Assembly (NCBI RefSeq): GCF_026586625.1
Contig: NZ_JAODIW010000004.1
Coordinates: forward strand, 62,001-126,000
Reading direction: 5' to 3'
DNA from: Halobium salinum
GTDB taxonomy: Archaea > Halobacteriota > Halobacteria > Halobacteriales > Haloferacaceae
Length of the DNA stretch: 64,000 nucleotides
The notes beneath the pieces were generated by a model. It had not been told where the DNA came from. It saw only the letters and a program-made list of their open reading frames with translations, and did not search any database. Below, in pieces: positions 16,836 through 25,752 of this stretch. Numbering within the stretch: the stretch's first letter is position 1; every line of letters starts with the position of its first letter. A program made the position numbers and the translations under genes.

Positions 16836-17732
16836 ATGACGGACCCCGTCCCCGTCGCCGTGCCCCGCAAGGGGCGACCGCTGGAAGCGGTGCTCGAACG
16901 TCTCGCGACGACGGCGGACCTCGACCATCTCGTCGACGACATCTCCTCGACGCTGCGCTACGAGAAGGCCGTGACGAAGGGAAAACAGACCACCGACCGG
17001 AACGTCTACGAACGCCTCGCCGACTACAGCGACCTCTCGGACCCGGCGGCCCCCGAGTACACCCTCCTCCGGGACGACCGGGAGGGGAAACCCCGACGCG
17101 TCGTCTTCGACAGCGCCGTCGTCGACTGCGGCGGCGTCTCGCTCCACCTCGTCGGCCGGGAGGAACCCTTCCGCGCACTGCGTACCCACGAGTTCGGCCT
17201 CGGCTTCGACAGCGCCGACCTCGTGCTGGAGGAGGTCGTCGGCCTGCAGGCCGAAGGGCTCGACGACCTCGGCGACGTGAACGCCCGAATCGACCCCCGC
17301 GACACCGACGTTCGGGTCGTCACCGGGCTCGGCGATACGGTGTACCACACGCTGATGGCGACCCCCGAGACGCTCCCGCCGGGCGCCGAGTTGGACCGCT
17401 CCTTCGTCGCCGGCTACGACGGCCCCATCTGTATCTCGCCGCGCTACGAGCGGCTCGTCGAGGCGGTGCTCGGCACGGACGCCGTCGGCGACGCGGAGTT
17501 CGTCTACCCCCGGAAGGGCGCCGAGGAGGAGGCCGCCATCGCCGAATCGGGCCTCGGCGTCTACCTCACCGTCACGGGGTCGACCGCCCGCGACCACGGA
17601 CTCGTCCTCGGCGACCGGCTGTTTCCGAGCGAGACGGTGCTGATGGAGAACGCCGCGGAGTCGTCGCCGGCGGTCGAGCGCGCGGTCGAGCGTCTCACCG
17701 CCGACGCGCTGGAGACGGCCATCGAGGTCTGA
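16836..17732 (+). CDS. HisG-like (periplasmic-binding-fold) protein, uncharacterised
   Basis: A 298-residue protein starting MTDPVPVAVPRKGRPLEAV; a GTG four codons upstream is possible. The opening PVAVPRKGRPLEAVLERL and the central RTHEFGLGFDSADLVLEEV resemble the N-terminal strand and the middle of ATP phosphoribosyltransferase (HisG). The Arg/Lys-rich active-site segment typical of HisG is not obvious, and a long insertion (about 35-95) has no match I recognise. The C-terminal part (VYLTVTGSTARDHGLVLGDRLFPSETVLM) fits a ligand-binding lobe closing strand. I read it as a HisG-like paralogue of unknown substrate rather than the histidine enzyme. There are no neighbouring his genes. Confidence 0.5.
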   Translation: MTDPVPVAVPRKGRPLEAVLERLATTADLDHLVDDISSTLRYEKAVTKGKQTTDRNVYERLADYSDLSDPAAPEYTLLRDDREGKPRRVVFDSAVVDCGGVSLHLVGREEPFRALRTHEFGLGFDSADLVLEEVVGLQAEGLDDLGDVNARIDPRDTDVRVVTGLGDTVYHTLMATPETLPPGAELDRSFVAGYDGPICISPRYERLVEAVLGTDAVGDAEFVYPRKGAEEEAAIAESGLGVYLTVTGSTARDHGLVLGDRLFPSETVLMENAAESSPAVERAVERLTADALETAIEV

Positions 17733-17810
17733 GACCGACTCTGGAGTGGATAAACGAGCCCTTACCGAGTAGATACGGTTTCGTACCGACGGGATAATAG
17801 CCGCATAGTT

Positions 17811-17818
17811 AGTATATA
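17811..17818 (+). promoter_or_regulatory. TATA box of the ParB-like gene
   Basis: AGTATATA ends 20 bases before the GTG at 17838, in an AT-rich patch (17795-17820). Its position supports GTG 17838 as the start of a leaderless message. Confidence 0.6.
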
Positions 17819-17837
17819 CCCCTCCGTAGCGTGGCGC

Positions 17838-18734
17838 GTGTCGACGACAGACCCGACCGCCTCCGTCACCGCGGACGCCGAGGAGCGGCGGCCCGTCGCC
17901 GGGACGGTCCCCCACCTGGCAGTGCTTGGCGCGGTGCGAAGCCGTCTCTCGCCGCACCTCCCTCGCGGCCCCTACTGGCGGCTCGCGAAGTGGTACGCCG
18001 AGCGTCATGCGGTCGTGGTCGGGGGGTTCGAGACGCCGGTTCGGCCCTACGCGATCCGGTGGGTCGACCCGGCCGACGTCGTCCGTCCGACCGGTCGGCC
18101 GTACCCGCCGTGGGAGGACCGATTCGACCAGTGTGGCACCGTCGTCACCGACGACTGGGACCGCCAGCCGGCGGCGGTCGACACCGAGGAGTACCCCTCG
18201 GCATGCATCTATCACGCCGACCGGCTGGACGAGACGGTCCTCTTTCGCTCCCTCGACGCCCACTTCACCGAGGGCGTCCCGTGGGTGGAGACGGATCTCG
18301 TCGCGGTCGCGAGCGACATCGTCGAGGACGGAACCGCGGTGTGGCACGACTGCACCTCCCGAGAGGACGTACTGGCCCGCTGCGAGCGGATGGACGCGCT
18401 CTGGTCGCGACTCTCGACCGAGTCATTCCGCTCGCAGCTCGACCTCGCGGCGGCGGGGGAGACCGATCACCGCGTGTTCGACGACGCTATCCGCAACGAG
18501 ATCGCCGTCGACGTCGGTCGCGACGGGGAGTTCTTCCTAGTCGACGGGAGACACCGCCACGCGATGGCGACGCTGCTCGGGGTCGAGGCGATCCCGGTCG
18601 TCGTCTACGCGCGCCACCCGGAGTGGATGACCCACCGGGACGCGGCCGCGGCGGGCGGCACCGGGACGGACAGTTCCGTCGGTGACGACCACCCCGACCT
18701 GCGGGGCCTGCGAAACCTGTCGTCGACGCGGTAG
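17838..18734 (+). CDS. ParB-like nuclease-domain protein of a surface-glycan locus
   Basis: A 298-residue protein with GTG start (MSTTDPTASV). The C-terminal half holds a ParB/sulfiredoxin-like segment: DDAIRNEIAVDVGRDGEFF, LVDGRHRHAMATLLG (GRHR near 236) and IPVVVYARHPEWM. The N-terminal half (RLAKWYAERHAVVVGGFETPVRPYAIRWVDPADVV) is shared by haloarchaeal proteins found among glycosyltransferase and sulfotransferase genes. This fits the ABC exporter and GT2 genes downstream. The ParB-like fold here is probably a small-molecule or nucleotide-binding unit rather than a chromosome-partition factor. The molecular role is unknown. Confidence 0.65.
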   Translation: MSTTDPTASVTADAEERRPVAGTVPHLAVLGAVRSRLSPHLPRGPYWRLAKWYAERHAVVVGGFETPVRPYAIRWVDPADVVRPTGRPYPPWEDRFDQCGTVVTDDWDRQPAAVDTEEYPSACIYHADRLDETVLFRSLDAHFTEGVPWVETDLVAVASDIVEDGTAVWHDCTSREDVLARCERMDALWSRLSTESFRSQLDLAAAGETDHRVFDDAIRNEIAVDVGRDGEFFLVDGRHRHAMATLLGVEAIPVVVYARHPEWMTHRDAAAAGGTGTDSSVGDDHPDLRGLRNLSSTR

Positions 18735-19078
18735 CAGGCCGACGGCGGCGTCCGGGGGGGTCGACGACGGCGTTCGGACGACCGTTACCGGAGCCGTCCG
18801 CCGGACGCGGTGTCCTCTACTCGGCCGAACAGATCCGATCGTGCGTCGACGCCCCAGCGTCGCGCTCGCGACTCGGAGCGATACTCCCCGACGGAGGATC
18901 GGCCTCGGCGGCTCGTTCCAAGCGCCGACGCGAGCGCCGGCGACCCGTTTCGCCTCGATCCCCCTTCGAGGTCGGGCACCGGGGGCGTCCGCTTCGCACC
19001 GTCGCCGTTCGGACAGCTACGCCCGCTCGCCGGTGGGACGCTGTCGGAACCGTTCGAACGGAGGAGACGCGACGCCGG
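18735..19078. other. Intergenic region without a recognisable gene
   Basis: About 340 bases between the ParB-like gene and the convergent ABC transporter stop. Short frames on both strands are arginine/serine-rich and carry no motif. No T-tract terminator or strong hairpin stands out. Confidence 0.5.
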
Positions 19079-20914
19079 TCAGTCGCTCGTGACGCCGTCG
19101 GCGACGGAGGGCCCTTCACCCTCCGGTCTGGCCTGTCGCCGGTAGAGGTTCGCGTAGGCGCCGTCGGCGTCGAGAAGCTCGGCGTGGGGACCGGTCTCGA
19201 CGAGGCGGCCGTCCTCGAGGTAGTGGATGCGGTCGGCGTTGCGCACCGTCGAGAGCCGGTGGGCGATGACGACGAGCGCGCGGTCGTCGCCGAGCTCCTC
19301 GATGCCCGCGTGGACCTTCGCTTCGAGCGCCGTGTCGAGTTCGCTGGTCGCCTCGTCGAGCACGAGCACGTCGGCGTCCTTCAGCAGGGCGCGGGCGATG
19401 GCGACGCGCTGGCGCTGGCCCCCGGAGAGGCGGACGCCGTCGTCGCCGAGTTCGGTGTCGTACCCGTCGGGGAGTTGTTCGGCGAACTCGTCGACCGAGG
19501 CGACCCGGCAGACGCGCTCGAACGCCTCCTCGGTGGCGTCGGGGTTGCCGACCATCACGTTGTAGCGGAGGGTGTCGCTGAACACGTGGGGGTCCTGGCG
19601 GACGACGGAGACCGACTCGCGCCACTCGTCCACGTCGATGCCGGAGACCGGCACGTCGTCCGCGAGAATCGCCCCGCCCGTCGGCTCGTAGAACCGGGAG
19701 AGGAGCGCCGCGACGGTGGACTTCCCGGCGCCCGAGGGGCCGACGAACGCGACGAACTCCCCGCGGGAGACGTCGAAGGAGAGCCCGTCGAGCACGGTGT
19801 CGTCGCCGTAGGAGAAGTCGACGTCGTCGAATCGGACCTCGTCGATGGGGTCGGGGGCGCTCGTCCCGTCGCCGTCGGGCTCCTCGCGCCCGCGCAGTTC
19901 CTCCGTGAACTCCTGGATGCCGACGAGGTGCGGGAGGTTGCCATCGACCTTGTAAACGAGATTGTTGAGCGAACTGGCGCGGGGAGCGAGTCGGAACATG
20001 GCGAACAGGAAGATGCCGAGGTTGGCGAAGTTGAGGTTCGCCACCGCGAGCGCGAGGTAGGCGAGCACGAACACGGTGAGCGCGGCGACGAGGTTGTAGG
20101 CGTTCTTGATGGCGACCTCGTTACGTCGGAGGCGAATGTTCGACGACGTGAAATTCGAGACGGCCTCGTCGAACGACGAGCGAACGTCCCCGCGCATGCC
20201 GAACAGTTTCACCTCGCGGATGCCCTGCGTGCCGGCCTGGACGACGCGCTGGAGTTCGCGGTTGGCGTCGGCGACGCGCTCGCCGACCGAGGAGCCGGAT
20301 TCGAACAGGTGTCGCATCCCGAAGACGCCGACGACGAGCACGCCCATCGTGACGAGCGTCAACTCCGGCGAGACGTACAGCGCGACGCCGAGGTAGACGA
20401 GCGTGATGAACGACTCGCGGACGACCGTGACCACGTCGCGGATGACGCGGCCGGCGTACTGGGACTCCGTGATGATGGTGTTGAGCACCTCGTCGGAGCC
20501 GCGCTCGTCGAAGTAGGCGACCCTGGCGTCCAGCGCACCGTCGAAGGCGGCCTCGCGCAGGGACTGGATGTACCACGTCCGCAGCGCGAACTTCAGCCAG
20601 TCGACGAGAAAGGAGAGCAGGTACCGGACGGAGATGGCCCCGGCGACCCCGAGGATCACCGTCTCAATGGTGAAGGGGACGCCGATCGTGGTGTACACCC
20701 GCTCGAACGCGCCGACGATACCGCCGGCGGAGCCGAGTTCGCCCCCGCTGGCGAGATCGATCATGGGGACGAGGAAGCCGATCCCGACCCCCTCGAAGAA
20801 CGCGGCGGCGATACTCAGGAGAACGATGCCCGCGGTGACCGCCGGTCGGTAGGCGGCCACGCGGCGCAGGGCCTCGAGTTTCCGTCGGCGTGAAATCGGT
20901 CTGGATTCGGACAT
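19079..20914 (-). CDS. ABC transporter, fused permease and ATPase (MsbA-like exporter)
   Basis: A 611-residue half-transporter exporter starting MSESRPISRRRKLEALRRV at 20914; the 15 upstream open codons are unlike the family. The membrane domain (about 20-320) has six predicted helices, the first at RPAVTAGIVLLSIAAAFFEGVGIGFLVPM. The ATPase domain (about 340-580) shows Walker A GPSGAGKST, signature LSGGQRQRVAIARALL, Walker B DVLVLDEATSELD and the H-loop His in VVIAHRLSTV. It likely works as a homodimer, exporting lipid-linked glycan or another amphipathic substrate. The flanking ParB-like and GT2 genes support a cell-surface glycan role. Confidence 0.9.
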   Translation of the reverse strand: MSESRPISRRRKLEALRRVAAYRPAVTAGIVLLSIAAAFFEGVGIGFLVPMIDLASGGELGSAGGIVGAFERVYTTIGVPFTIETVILGVAGAISVRYLLSFLVDWLKFALRTWYIQSLREAAFDGALDARVAYFDERGSDEVLNTIITESQYAGRVIRDVVTVVRESFITLVYLGVALYVSPELTLVTMGVLVVGVFGMRHLFESGSSVGERVADANRELQRVVQAGTQGIREVKLFGMRGDVRSSFDEAVSNFTSSNIRLRRNEVAIKNAYNLVAALTVFVLAYLALAVANLNFANLGIFLFAMFRLAPRASSLNNLVYKVDGNLPHLVGIQEFTEELRGREEPDGDGTSAPDPIDEVRFDDVDFSYGDDTVLDGLSFDVSRGEFVAFVGPSGAGKSTVAALLSRFYEPTGGAILADDVPVSGIDVDEWRESVSVVRQDPHVFSDTLRYNVMVGNPDATEEAFERVCRVASVDEFAEQLPDGYDTELGDDGVRLSGGQRQRVAIARALLKDADVLVLDEATSELDTALEAKVHAGIEELGDDRALVVIAHRLSTVRNADRIHYLEDGRLVETGPHAELLDADGAYANLYRRQARPEGEGPSVADGVTSD

Positions 20915-21299
20915 GGTGAGCGACCCGGAGAGGAGTCTTATCCGGGCCGACGCACGCACGGCGTATTAGTACTTACCACATACCGAACCGGGATCACAAC
21001 CGCGCACCGGGAATCAAGGACCGTCTCTCGGCTCGGGATCACGACTCGTTCCCGCATCTCGGGCAGTGACGGACGTTCCCCCGGCGAGCCGAGCCGGTGA
21101 GGACGCGGTGAGCCGGTAGCGACCCGGGACACGACGGAGTGGGGGACCGGCCCGTCGCGACGGGGTGCGACCACGGGCCGGCCGCCCCGTTCGGCGACCC
21201 GGAAGGCGGTCGGACGAGAGGTCGAAACGGGTGAATACCACGGTACTCCTGTCGGGTAACCCCCGATTAGCTAACCCACCGGGGGTCAAGTGTTGAACC
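20915..21299. other. 385-base divergent intergenic region
   Basis: Separates the divergent ABC exporter and GT2 genes. No gene is recognisable. The 3' end carries a palindrome-rich promoter for the GT2 gene (see 21256-21289); AT-richer sequence around 20960-20990 may hold the exporter promoter. Confidence 0.5.
21256..21289 (+). promoter_or_regulatory. Palindrome-rich promoter before the GT2 gene
   Basis: A perfect 8-base palindrome TTAGCTAA (21267-21274) is nested inside the larger inverted arms ACCCCCG and CGGGGGT. It lies about 26-33 bases upstream of the ATG at 21300, where TATA and initiator elements would sit in a leaderless promoter. It may be an operator. Confidence 0.35.
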
Positions 21300-22220
21300 A
21301 TGCCCGACCGTAACGCGGAGGGGCGACCGACGGTCTCGGTCGTGGTCCCGACGCACTTCCGGAACGACCGACTGCACGAGGCACTCGAGAGCGTGGAAGC
21401 CCAGACCCTGGCTCCGGAGGAGGTGGAGGTCGTCGTCGTCGACGACTCCGGCGAACGCCACGCCGAACCGGTTGCCGAGGAGTTCGACGTGCCGTACGTC
21501 GGCTTCGAGGAGAACCGCGGCGCCAACGTGGCCCGCACCGTCGGAACCGAGGAGACCACCGGGCGCTACATCCAGTTCCTCGACGACGACGACGTACTCA
21601 AACCCGAGAAGCTGGAGCGCCAGGTCGACCTGCTCGACCGGTCGCCGGACGTGGGGGTCGTCTACTGCGGGATGGAGTTCGAGGACGGGCGACTCGCCTC
21701 GCCGAATCCGGACGTACGTGGCAACGTGCTCGACCACGCGCTCGCGTTCACGCTCTACCCCTGTCAGACGACGACCATGCTGACGGAGCGTTCCCTCGTG
21801 GAAAGCATCTGTCCGATGCAGGACAGTCCCGGCGCGGACGACCTGCGGTGGATGGTGGAGTTCGCCCGGCGCACCGAGTTCGACTTCGTCGAGGAGCCGC
21901 TCGTCGACCGGGGGGTCATCGAGGATTCCCGCGGGAAGTCGATGGGCGTCTACCACGGGCGCCGGAAGATCATCGAGGAATACGACGACCTGTACGCCGA
22001 ACGCGCACCGACGGTTCGGGCAAAGGCGCTCGCGAGCACCCATCACTTCCGGGCGTGGAAGCTTCTCGAAGACAGTACGTGGTCGGCAGGCGCTATCGCC
22101 TCCTACGGCCGAGCGGCCGCCCACGACCCCTCCGCCTACAGCGCCGGACTACTGGTCGCCTCCGTACTCGGCCGACCCGGCGTCGAGTTCGGCTCACGGG
22201 CGTACGAACGAATCGCGTAA
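21300..22220 (+). CDS. Glycosyltransferase family 2
   Basis: A 306-residue GT-A glycosyltransferase. N-terminal PTVSVVVPTHFRNDRLHEALESV starts the nucleotide-sugar fold. VVVVDDSG and IQFLDDDDVL (DxD-type metal site, about 98-105) are the donor and metal motifs, with ENRGANVARTVG between. The C-terminus is helical, with no clear membrane span, so it acts at the cytosolic face. With the divergent ABC exporter and ParB-like gene it likely builds surface glycan. Donor and acceptor cannot be assigned. Confidence 0.92.
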   Translation: MPDRNAEGRPTVSVVVPTHFRNDRLHEALESVEAQTLAPEEVEVVVVDDSGERHAEPVAEEFDVPYVGFEENRGANVARTVGTEETTGRYIQFLDDDDVLKPEKLERQVDLLDRSPDVGVVYCGMEFEDGRLASPNPDVRGNVLDHALAFTLYPCQTTTMLTERSLVESICPMQDSPGADDLRWMVEFARRTEFDFVEEPLVDRGVIEDSRGKSMGVYHGRRKIIEEYDDLYAERAPTVRAKALASTHHFRAWKLLEDSTWSAGAIASYGRAAAHDPSAYSAGLLVASVLGRPGVEFGSRAYERIA

Positions 22221-24110
22221 TCGAACGAGTCGGACGAGTCGAACGAACCGGCCGAGCCGCCTGCCGTCGAGTTCGCCGCCGAGACGCGACGAAGCGGTCG
22301 GTTCGCGGACGTTCCTCTTTGCGGCTCTCCACTTCGGGCAACCGACGTTGTGTATAGCGACATTCGATTTACGAGGTCGCGTTCGGACACTATCCGTCGC
22401 CTCGACGGGGACAGAATCCGGTCGAACCGGAAGCGACGAGCGGGAGCGTGCCCTCGTCGGTCGGAGCGTCGATTCCTTCGTGGAACCGGCCGGAGACCAA
22501 CGACCAAGAACCGGTCGGTCTCTAATCGAGTGGACCCGCGGGGACTACCGACGAAAGCGACGTCGAATCAGTTCGACTGGGTCGTCGGAAGACGACACAG
22601 CGCGGCGACTATCGGGTCGTTGCCGAGCCGACCGGGCTCGGCGAGTTTCGCGTTCCACGGTACCAATAGTCGAACCATATTCCGACCTGGGGGCCACGAC
22701 GGAGCTGGGTCGGACACGGTAAGTGGCGGGTCACGGAGATGGGTTCTCACTACCGACACCCCAGGGGTTGCGTCCACAGGATGGTGTTGAATTCCACTGT
22801 CACTTCGTGCCGGGGATGCTGTCGTCGAGACGGCCTCGGAAAACTGTCGTCGGTCGGACGACGAAGTCCGAGCCACCCACTCGTGCGGTCCGCCTTGCGT
22901 CCGGGTTCGGTTCGGTCGAACAGGGAGATTGTCGACACTCGACCCGACGGACACGCACACGACCGCCCTGCTCTGTGGTCGTCGTGTCGAGGTCGTACGG
23001 AACGGTCGTACTCGGCCGACCGAGACTCGTTCTCAAGCGCCTCTACCGCCGCTCACAGCATCGGGAGAGAATTCGACCGCCAGTGTTCAGAGAGCCACGA
23101 AGACCGCCTCACGGCTCCCTCGGTGTACACACGTCGCTGTCGACGACTGCCGGCGTTGCCGCGGGCGCTCGACACACCTCAGCCGAGGACTCCCCGACTC
23201 TCCGGCCGACGGCGACGCTAACTCCATGGGCCTGTGAGAGCCGCTGTCCGCTCCGTTCGTAGAGCGCGACCCCGTCGTCGGACGACGAGCCGAACGGTGT
23301 GACGGCCCGATAGCAGGGTGCCAGTGGCGGCCGCGTGCCCTGCGACCTCGACGGAGCGCTCCCGGGTGAGGTCCGACGGGGCAGTCCGTGAGAGCGTCCT
23401 CCGTCTGGAGGGTCGTTGGCGTGGTCGAGGGGGTCTCGTCGGAGGGGGCGAACAGTCCTGTGCGAGCGAGGAGGCCTCGGAGCGAGAAGGGCAATCATAT
23501 CAGAACTATTCGTTTGGAATATTGTGTGGTTCGAATCGGAGGACGACAATAATTCCACACCGATATACCTGGATATAGATGAACGATTCCGGTAGAGTCG
23601 GGTCGAACTATTGTGTATTAGTATCGTAGTTTACTTTTTCAATTATATGCGAAGGTGTCGAAATATTCCCGTCGCTTTCGCCGTTCGTATCGGTCCGATT
23701 TGGGCGCACATCGTGACCGATCCCACACGTGATATCGTCGCCTGGACGACTCGGTCCGAAGCCTCCGTTCGAGGGGTCGGACACGGAGTTTGATGCCGCC
23801 GACTCGCCGGTGTCGTGAGGCTTCGATGGACGACCAACAGCGGAGCATTCCCTCTCCGCGAATCAGTGTCTGGTTTCTGGTACTTCGACCGATTCGGGTG
23901 CGACGGACACTGATTCTGACCCTGCGGGGCCAACGGAACCGTCTATTTCTATCTCGTATCGTGAAGGCAAATAGGGGATAAGGTAACCCTTCAATACGAG
24001 ATTAGTTTGCGTCTCCGCACCGAGTCGACTGTCATAGTGCGAGATAAGACCACTTATCGGCTTCTCTGGGGGTAGATTCAAGTCCTGTCGTCGAGAGGAC
24101 CGGACGAGAG
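22221..24110. other. 1.9-kb gene-poor, lower-GC segment
   Basis: No coding sequence is supported between the GT2 gene and the DUF5805-type gene. Open frames are short, arginine/serine-rich and lack the third-position GC and acidic composition of neighbouring genes. GC falls below that of the flanks, and a strongly AT-rich core lies at about 23490-23660. A short imperfect 9-base tandem repeat (CGAACGAGT-like) opens it at 22222-22251, and one arm of an inverted repeat is at 22344-22371. It looks like decayed accessory DNA or the non-coding part of an integrated element next to its recombinase. Confidence 0.6.
22344..22371 (+). repeat. Left arm of 28-bp imperfect inverted repeat
   Basis: The core TGTATAGCGACAT (22351-22363) is identical, on the opposite strand, to 25612-25624. 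Over 28 positions, including outer GAC and inner ATTTA, 23 match. The pair bounds the gene-poor segment, the DUF5805-type gene and the tyrosine recombinase. Confidence 0.6.
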
Positions 24111-24494
24111 ATGAGCGAGGGAACAGAGCGCACCGAAGTGTCCACTTACGTACCCAAAGCGCAGAAAGCCGAGTGGAAAGCACACGCCGAACGGCTGGAG
24201 ATGTCCCAGAGCGAGTTCGTTCGCAGCATGGTACAGGCCGGTCGCCGGGGGTTCGAACTCGGCGAGGCGGAGGGCCGTTCTCCCCCTACAGACCCCGGGG
24301 GTGACGGGCTCGAAGAGCGGGTGCTCACGACCCTCGAATCGACCCCCGAAGCGCTCTCCTGGGAGGCCCTCCTCGAGGCCGTCTCGGGGGACTTCGAGGA
24401 CCGCCTCGACGAGGCCCTCGATTCCCTCCAGAGAGAGGACCGAATCCGATACAGCGGACGGCACGGCGGGTACGTGGTGACCGATGGGCGCTAG
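24111..24494 (+). CDS. DUF5805-type small protein upstream of a recombinase
   Basis: A 127-residue protein starting MSEGTERTEVSTYVPKAQKAEW. The N-terminal half (about 8-55, VSTYVPKAQKAEWKAHAERLEMSQSEFVRSMVQAG) has the strand-helix-helix pattern of ribbon-helix-helix DNA-binding proteins. The C-terminal half (about 75-125) is a small winged-helix-like segment (LSWEALLEAVSGDFEDRLDEALDSLQREDRIRYSGRHGGYVV). It overlaps the recombinase by 11 bases, so the two are co-translated. A regulatory or accessory role in recombination is inferred. The DUF assignment is from memory of the family. Confidence 0.75.
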   Translation: MSEGTERTEVSTYVPKAQKAEWKAHAERLEMSQSEFVRSMVQAGRRGFELGEAEGRSPPTDPGGDGLEERVLTTLESTPEALSWEALLEAVSGDFEDRLDEALDSLQREDRIRYSGRHGGYVVTDGR

Positions 24495-25560
24495 TGCCCC
24501 CGTCGCGGACGACCCGGACGACCCGGTCGGCTACTTCCTCCAGGACCTCGTCTACCACGGGAAGACCGACCGCACTCGCGACGCTTACGAGCGGGTGCTC
24601 CGGCGGTTCGAATCGTTCCTCGTCGACCCGGAACGAAACCCCTCCGGCCGAGCGGTCGAACCCGCCGATGCGACCCACCGCCACTGCATGGCCTGGATTC
24701 ACAGCCTCCGGGGTGACGTGGCCGGGAGCACGGTCGCGACCTACGCCGCCTACCTCCACCGCTTCTACGCCTACATGACCCAGGTCGGCGTCTTCGACGC
24801 CAACCCGATGGCGCTCGTCGTAGAGGAACTCGACGAATCCGTCGACAAGGACCCGACCCGACGTGAGATTACCATCCCCGCCATGCGAGAGTTCGTCGCC
24901 GCCTTCTCGCACCCGCTCCACCGAGCGCTCGTCGTCACCCTCCTCAAGACGGGGATGCGTGTCGGCGAGCTCTGCAACCTCGACCTCCGGGACCTCGCGC
25001 TGTCGAATCCCGAGGTCTCGGCCGCCTACGACCTCGGCGGGCGTTCACAGCTCGACGGACGCCCCGACTCGCTGTACGTCGCCGCCGAACCGAGCGTCGG
25101 CGCGACGGTCAACGGCGAGGAGCGAACGGCGTCGAACAAACGCAAACGCGGCACCGTCATCCCGGTCGACGACGAACTCACACGAGTCCTCGTGCGCTGG
25201 CTCGCTATCCGCCCGGACGCGCTCTCGCCCGCCGAGCCCCTCTTCGTCGGCACGAGCGAGGGCTGGGGAGAGCGAATCACGCCGAAGACCGTCCGGGGGG
25301 TCGTCGAACGCAAGGCTCGAGAGTTCGGCTGGCACCGAACGGGCGGTGGCGCGAGCGAGAACGTCACCCCCCACTACTTCAGACACTTCTTCACCACCCA
25401 CCTCCGGGACCGGACCGGGGACCGCGGCGTCGTGAAGTACCTCCGCGGCGACGTGGCCGACGATATCATCGACACCTACACCCACAGCTGGGGTGACAGC
25501 GTCCGCGAGGCGTACGAAGCGAACGTCTACTCCCTGCTCCCGACCCAGTATACGGAGTAA
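24484..25560 (+). CDS. Tyrosine-type recombinase/integrase
   Basis: A 358-residue site-specific recombinase. The N-terminal SAM-like core-binding domain (about 10-115) has YHGKTDRTRDAYERVLRRFESF and TVATYAAYLHRFYAYM. In the catalytic domain are Arg in LLKTGMRVGELCNLDL, the beta-hairpin Lys region (NKRKRGTVIPVDD), HYFRH (HxxR-type box II) and the Tyr nucleophile in DTYTHSWG. Where Xer-type enzymes have LGH, this reads LRGD, so the second box-II His appears to be Asp. The last ~15 residues follow the Tyr closely. It is translationally coupled to the DUF5805-type gene and lies just inside a 28-bp inverted repeat. Confidence 0.9.
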   Translation: MGASAPVADDPDDPVGYFLQDLVYHGKTDRTRDAYERVLRRFESFLVDPERNPSGRAVEPADATHRHCMAWIHSLRGDVAGSTVATYAAYLHRFYAYMTQVGVFDANPMALVVEELDESVDKDPTRREITIPAMREFVAAFSHPLHRALVVTLLKTGMRVGELCNLDLRDLALSNPEVSAAYDLGGRSQLDGRPDSLYVAAEPSVGATVNGEERTASNKRKRGTVIPVDDELTRVLVRWLAIRPDALSPAEPLFVGTSEGWGERITPKTVRGVVERKAREFGWHRTGGGASENVTPHYFRHFFTTHLRDRTGDRGVVKYLRGDVADDIIDTYTHSWGDSVREAYEANVYSLLPTQYTE

Positions 25561-25603
25561 ATTCAAAACTCCGGTAGGGTTTCTACGGTCGTCCTCGGAC
25601 AGT

Positions 25604-25631
25604 TAAATTGTATGTCGCTATACAGAGTGTC
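25604..25631 (-). repeat. Right arm of 28-bp imperfect inverted repeat
   Basis: Read on the minus strand it carries the same 13-base core as 22351-22363, with 23 of 28 positions matching overall. It begins 43 bases after the recombinase stop. Confidence 0.6.
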
Positions 25632-25752
25632 GTCCCCGTCCACCCGCAGCTTATGATATTGCGATGATATTTGGTGGGGCGATTCTCCTCGGGGTGTCCG
25701 GCGTTCTCGGAGTCGGAAGCGTTACACATCGGGCCGGACACCGACACACTCC

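Noticed and set aside
22350-22790. Open frames of about 120-150 codons in the gene-poor segment
   Set aside because: Ser/Arg-rich, low third-position GC and no motif on either strand; not supported as genes.
24060-24110. tRNA T-arm-like TTCAAGTCC in front of the recombinase operon, possibly an attachment site
   Set aside because: The stem does not pair (A opposite C at the key G53-C61 position) and no matching acceptor or anticodon arm is found upstream, so no tRNA or tRNA fragment is claimed.
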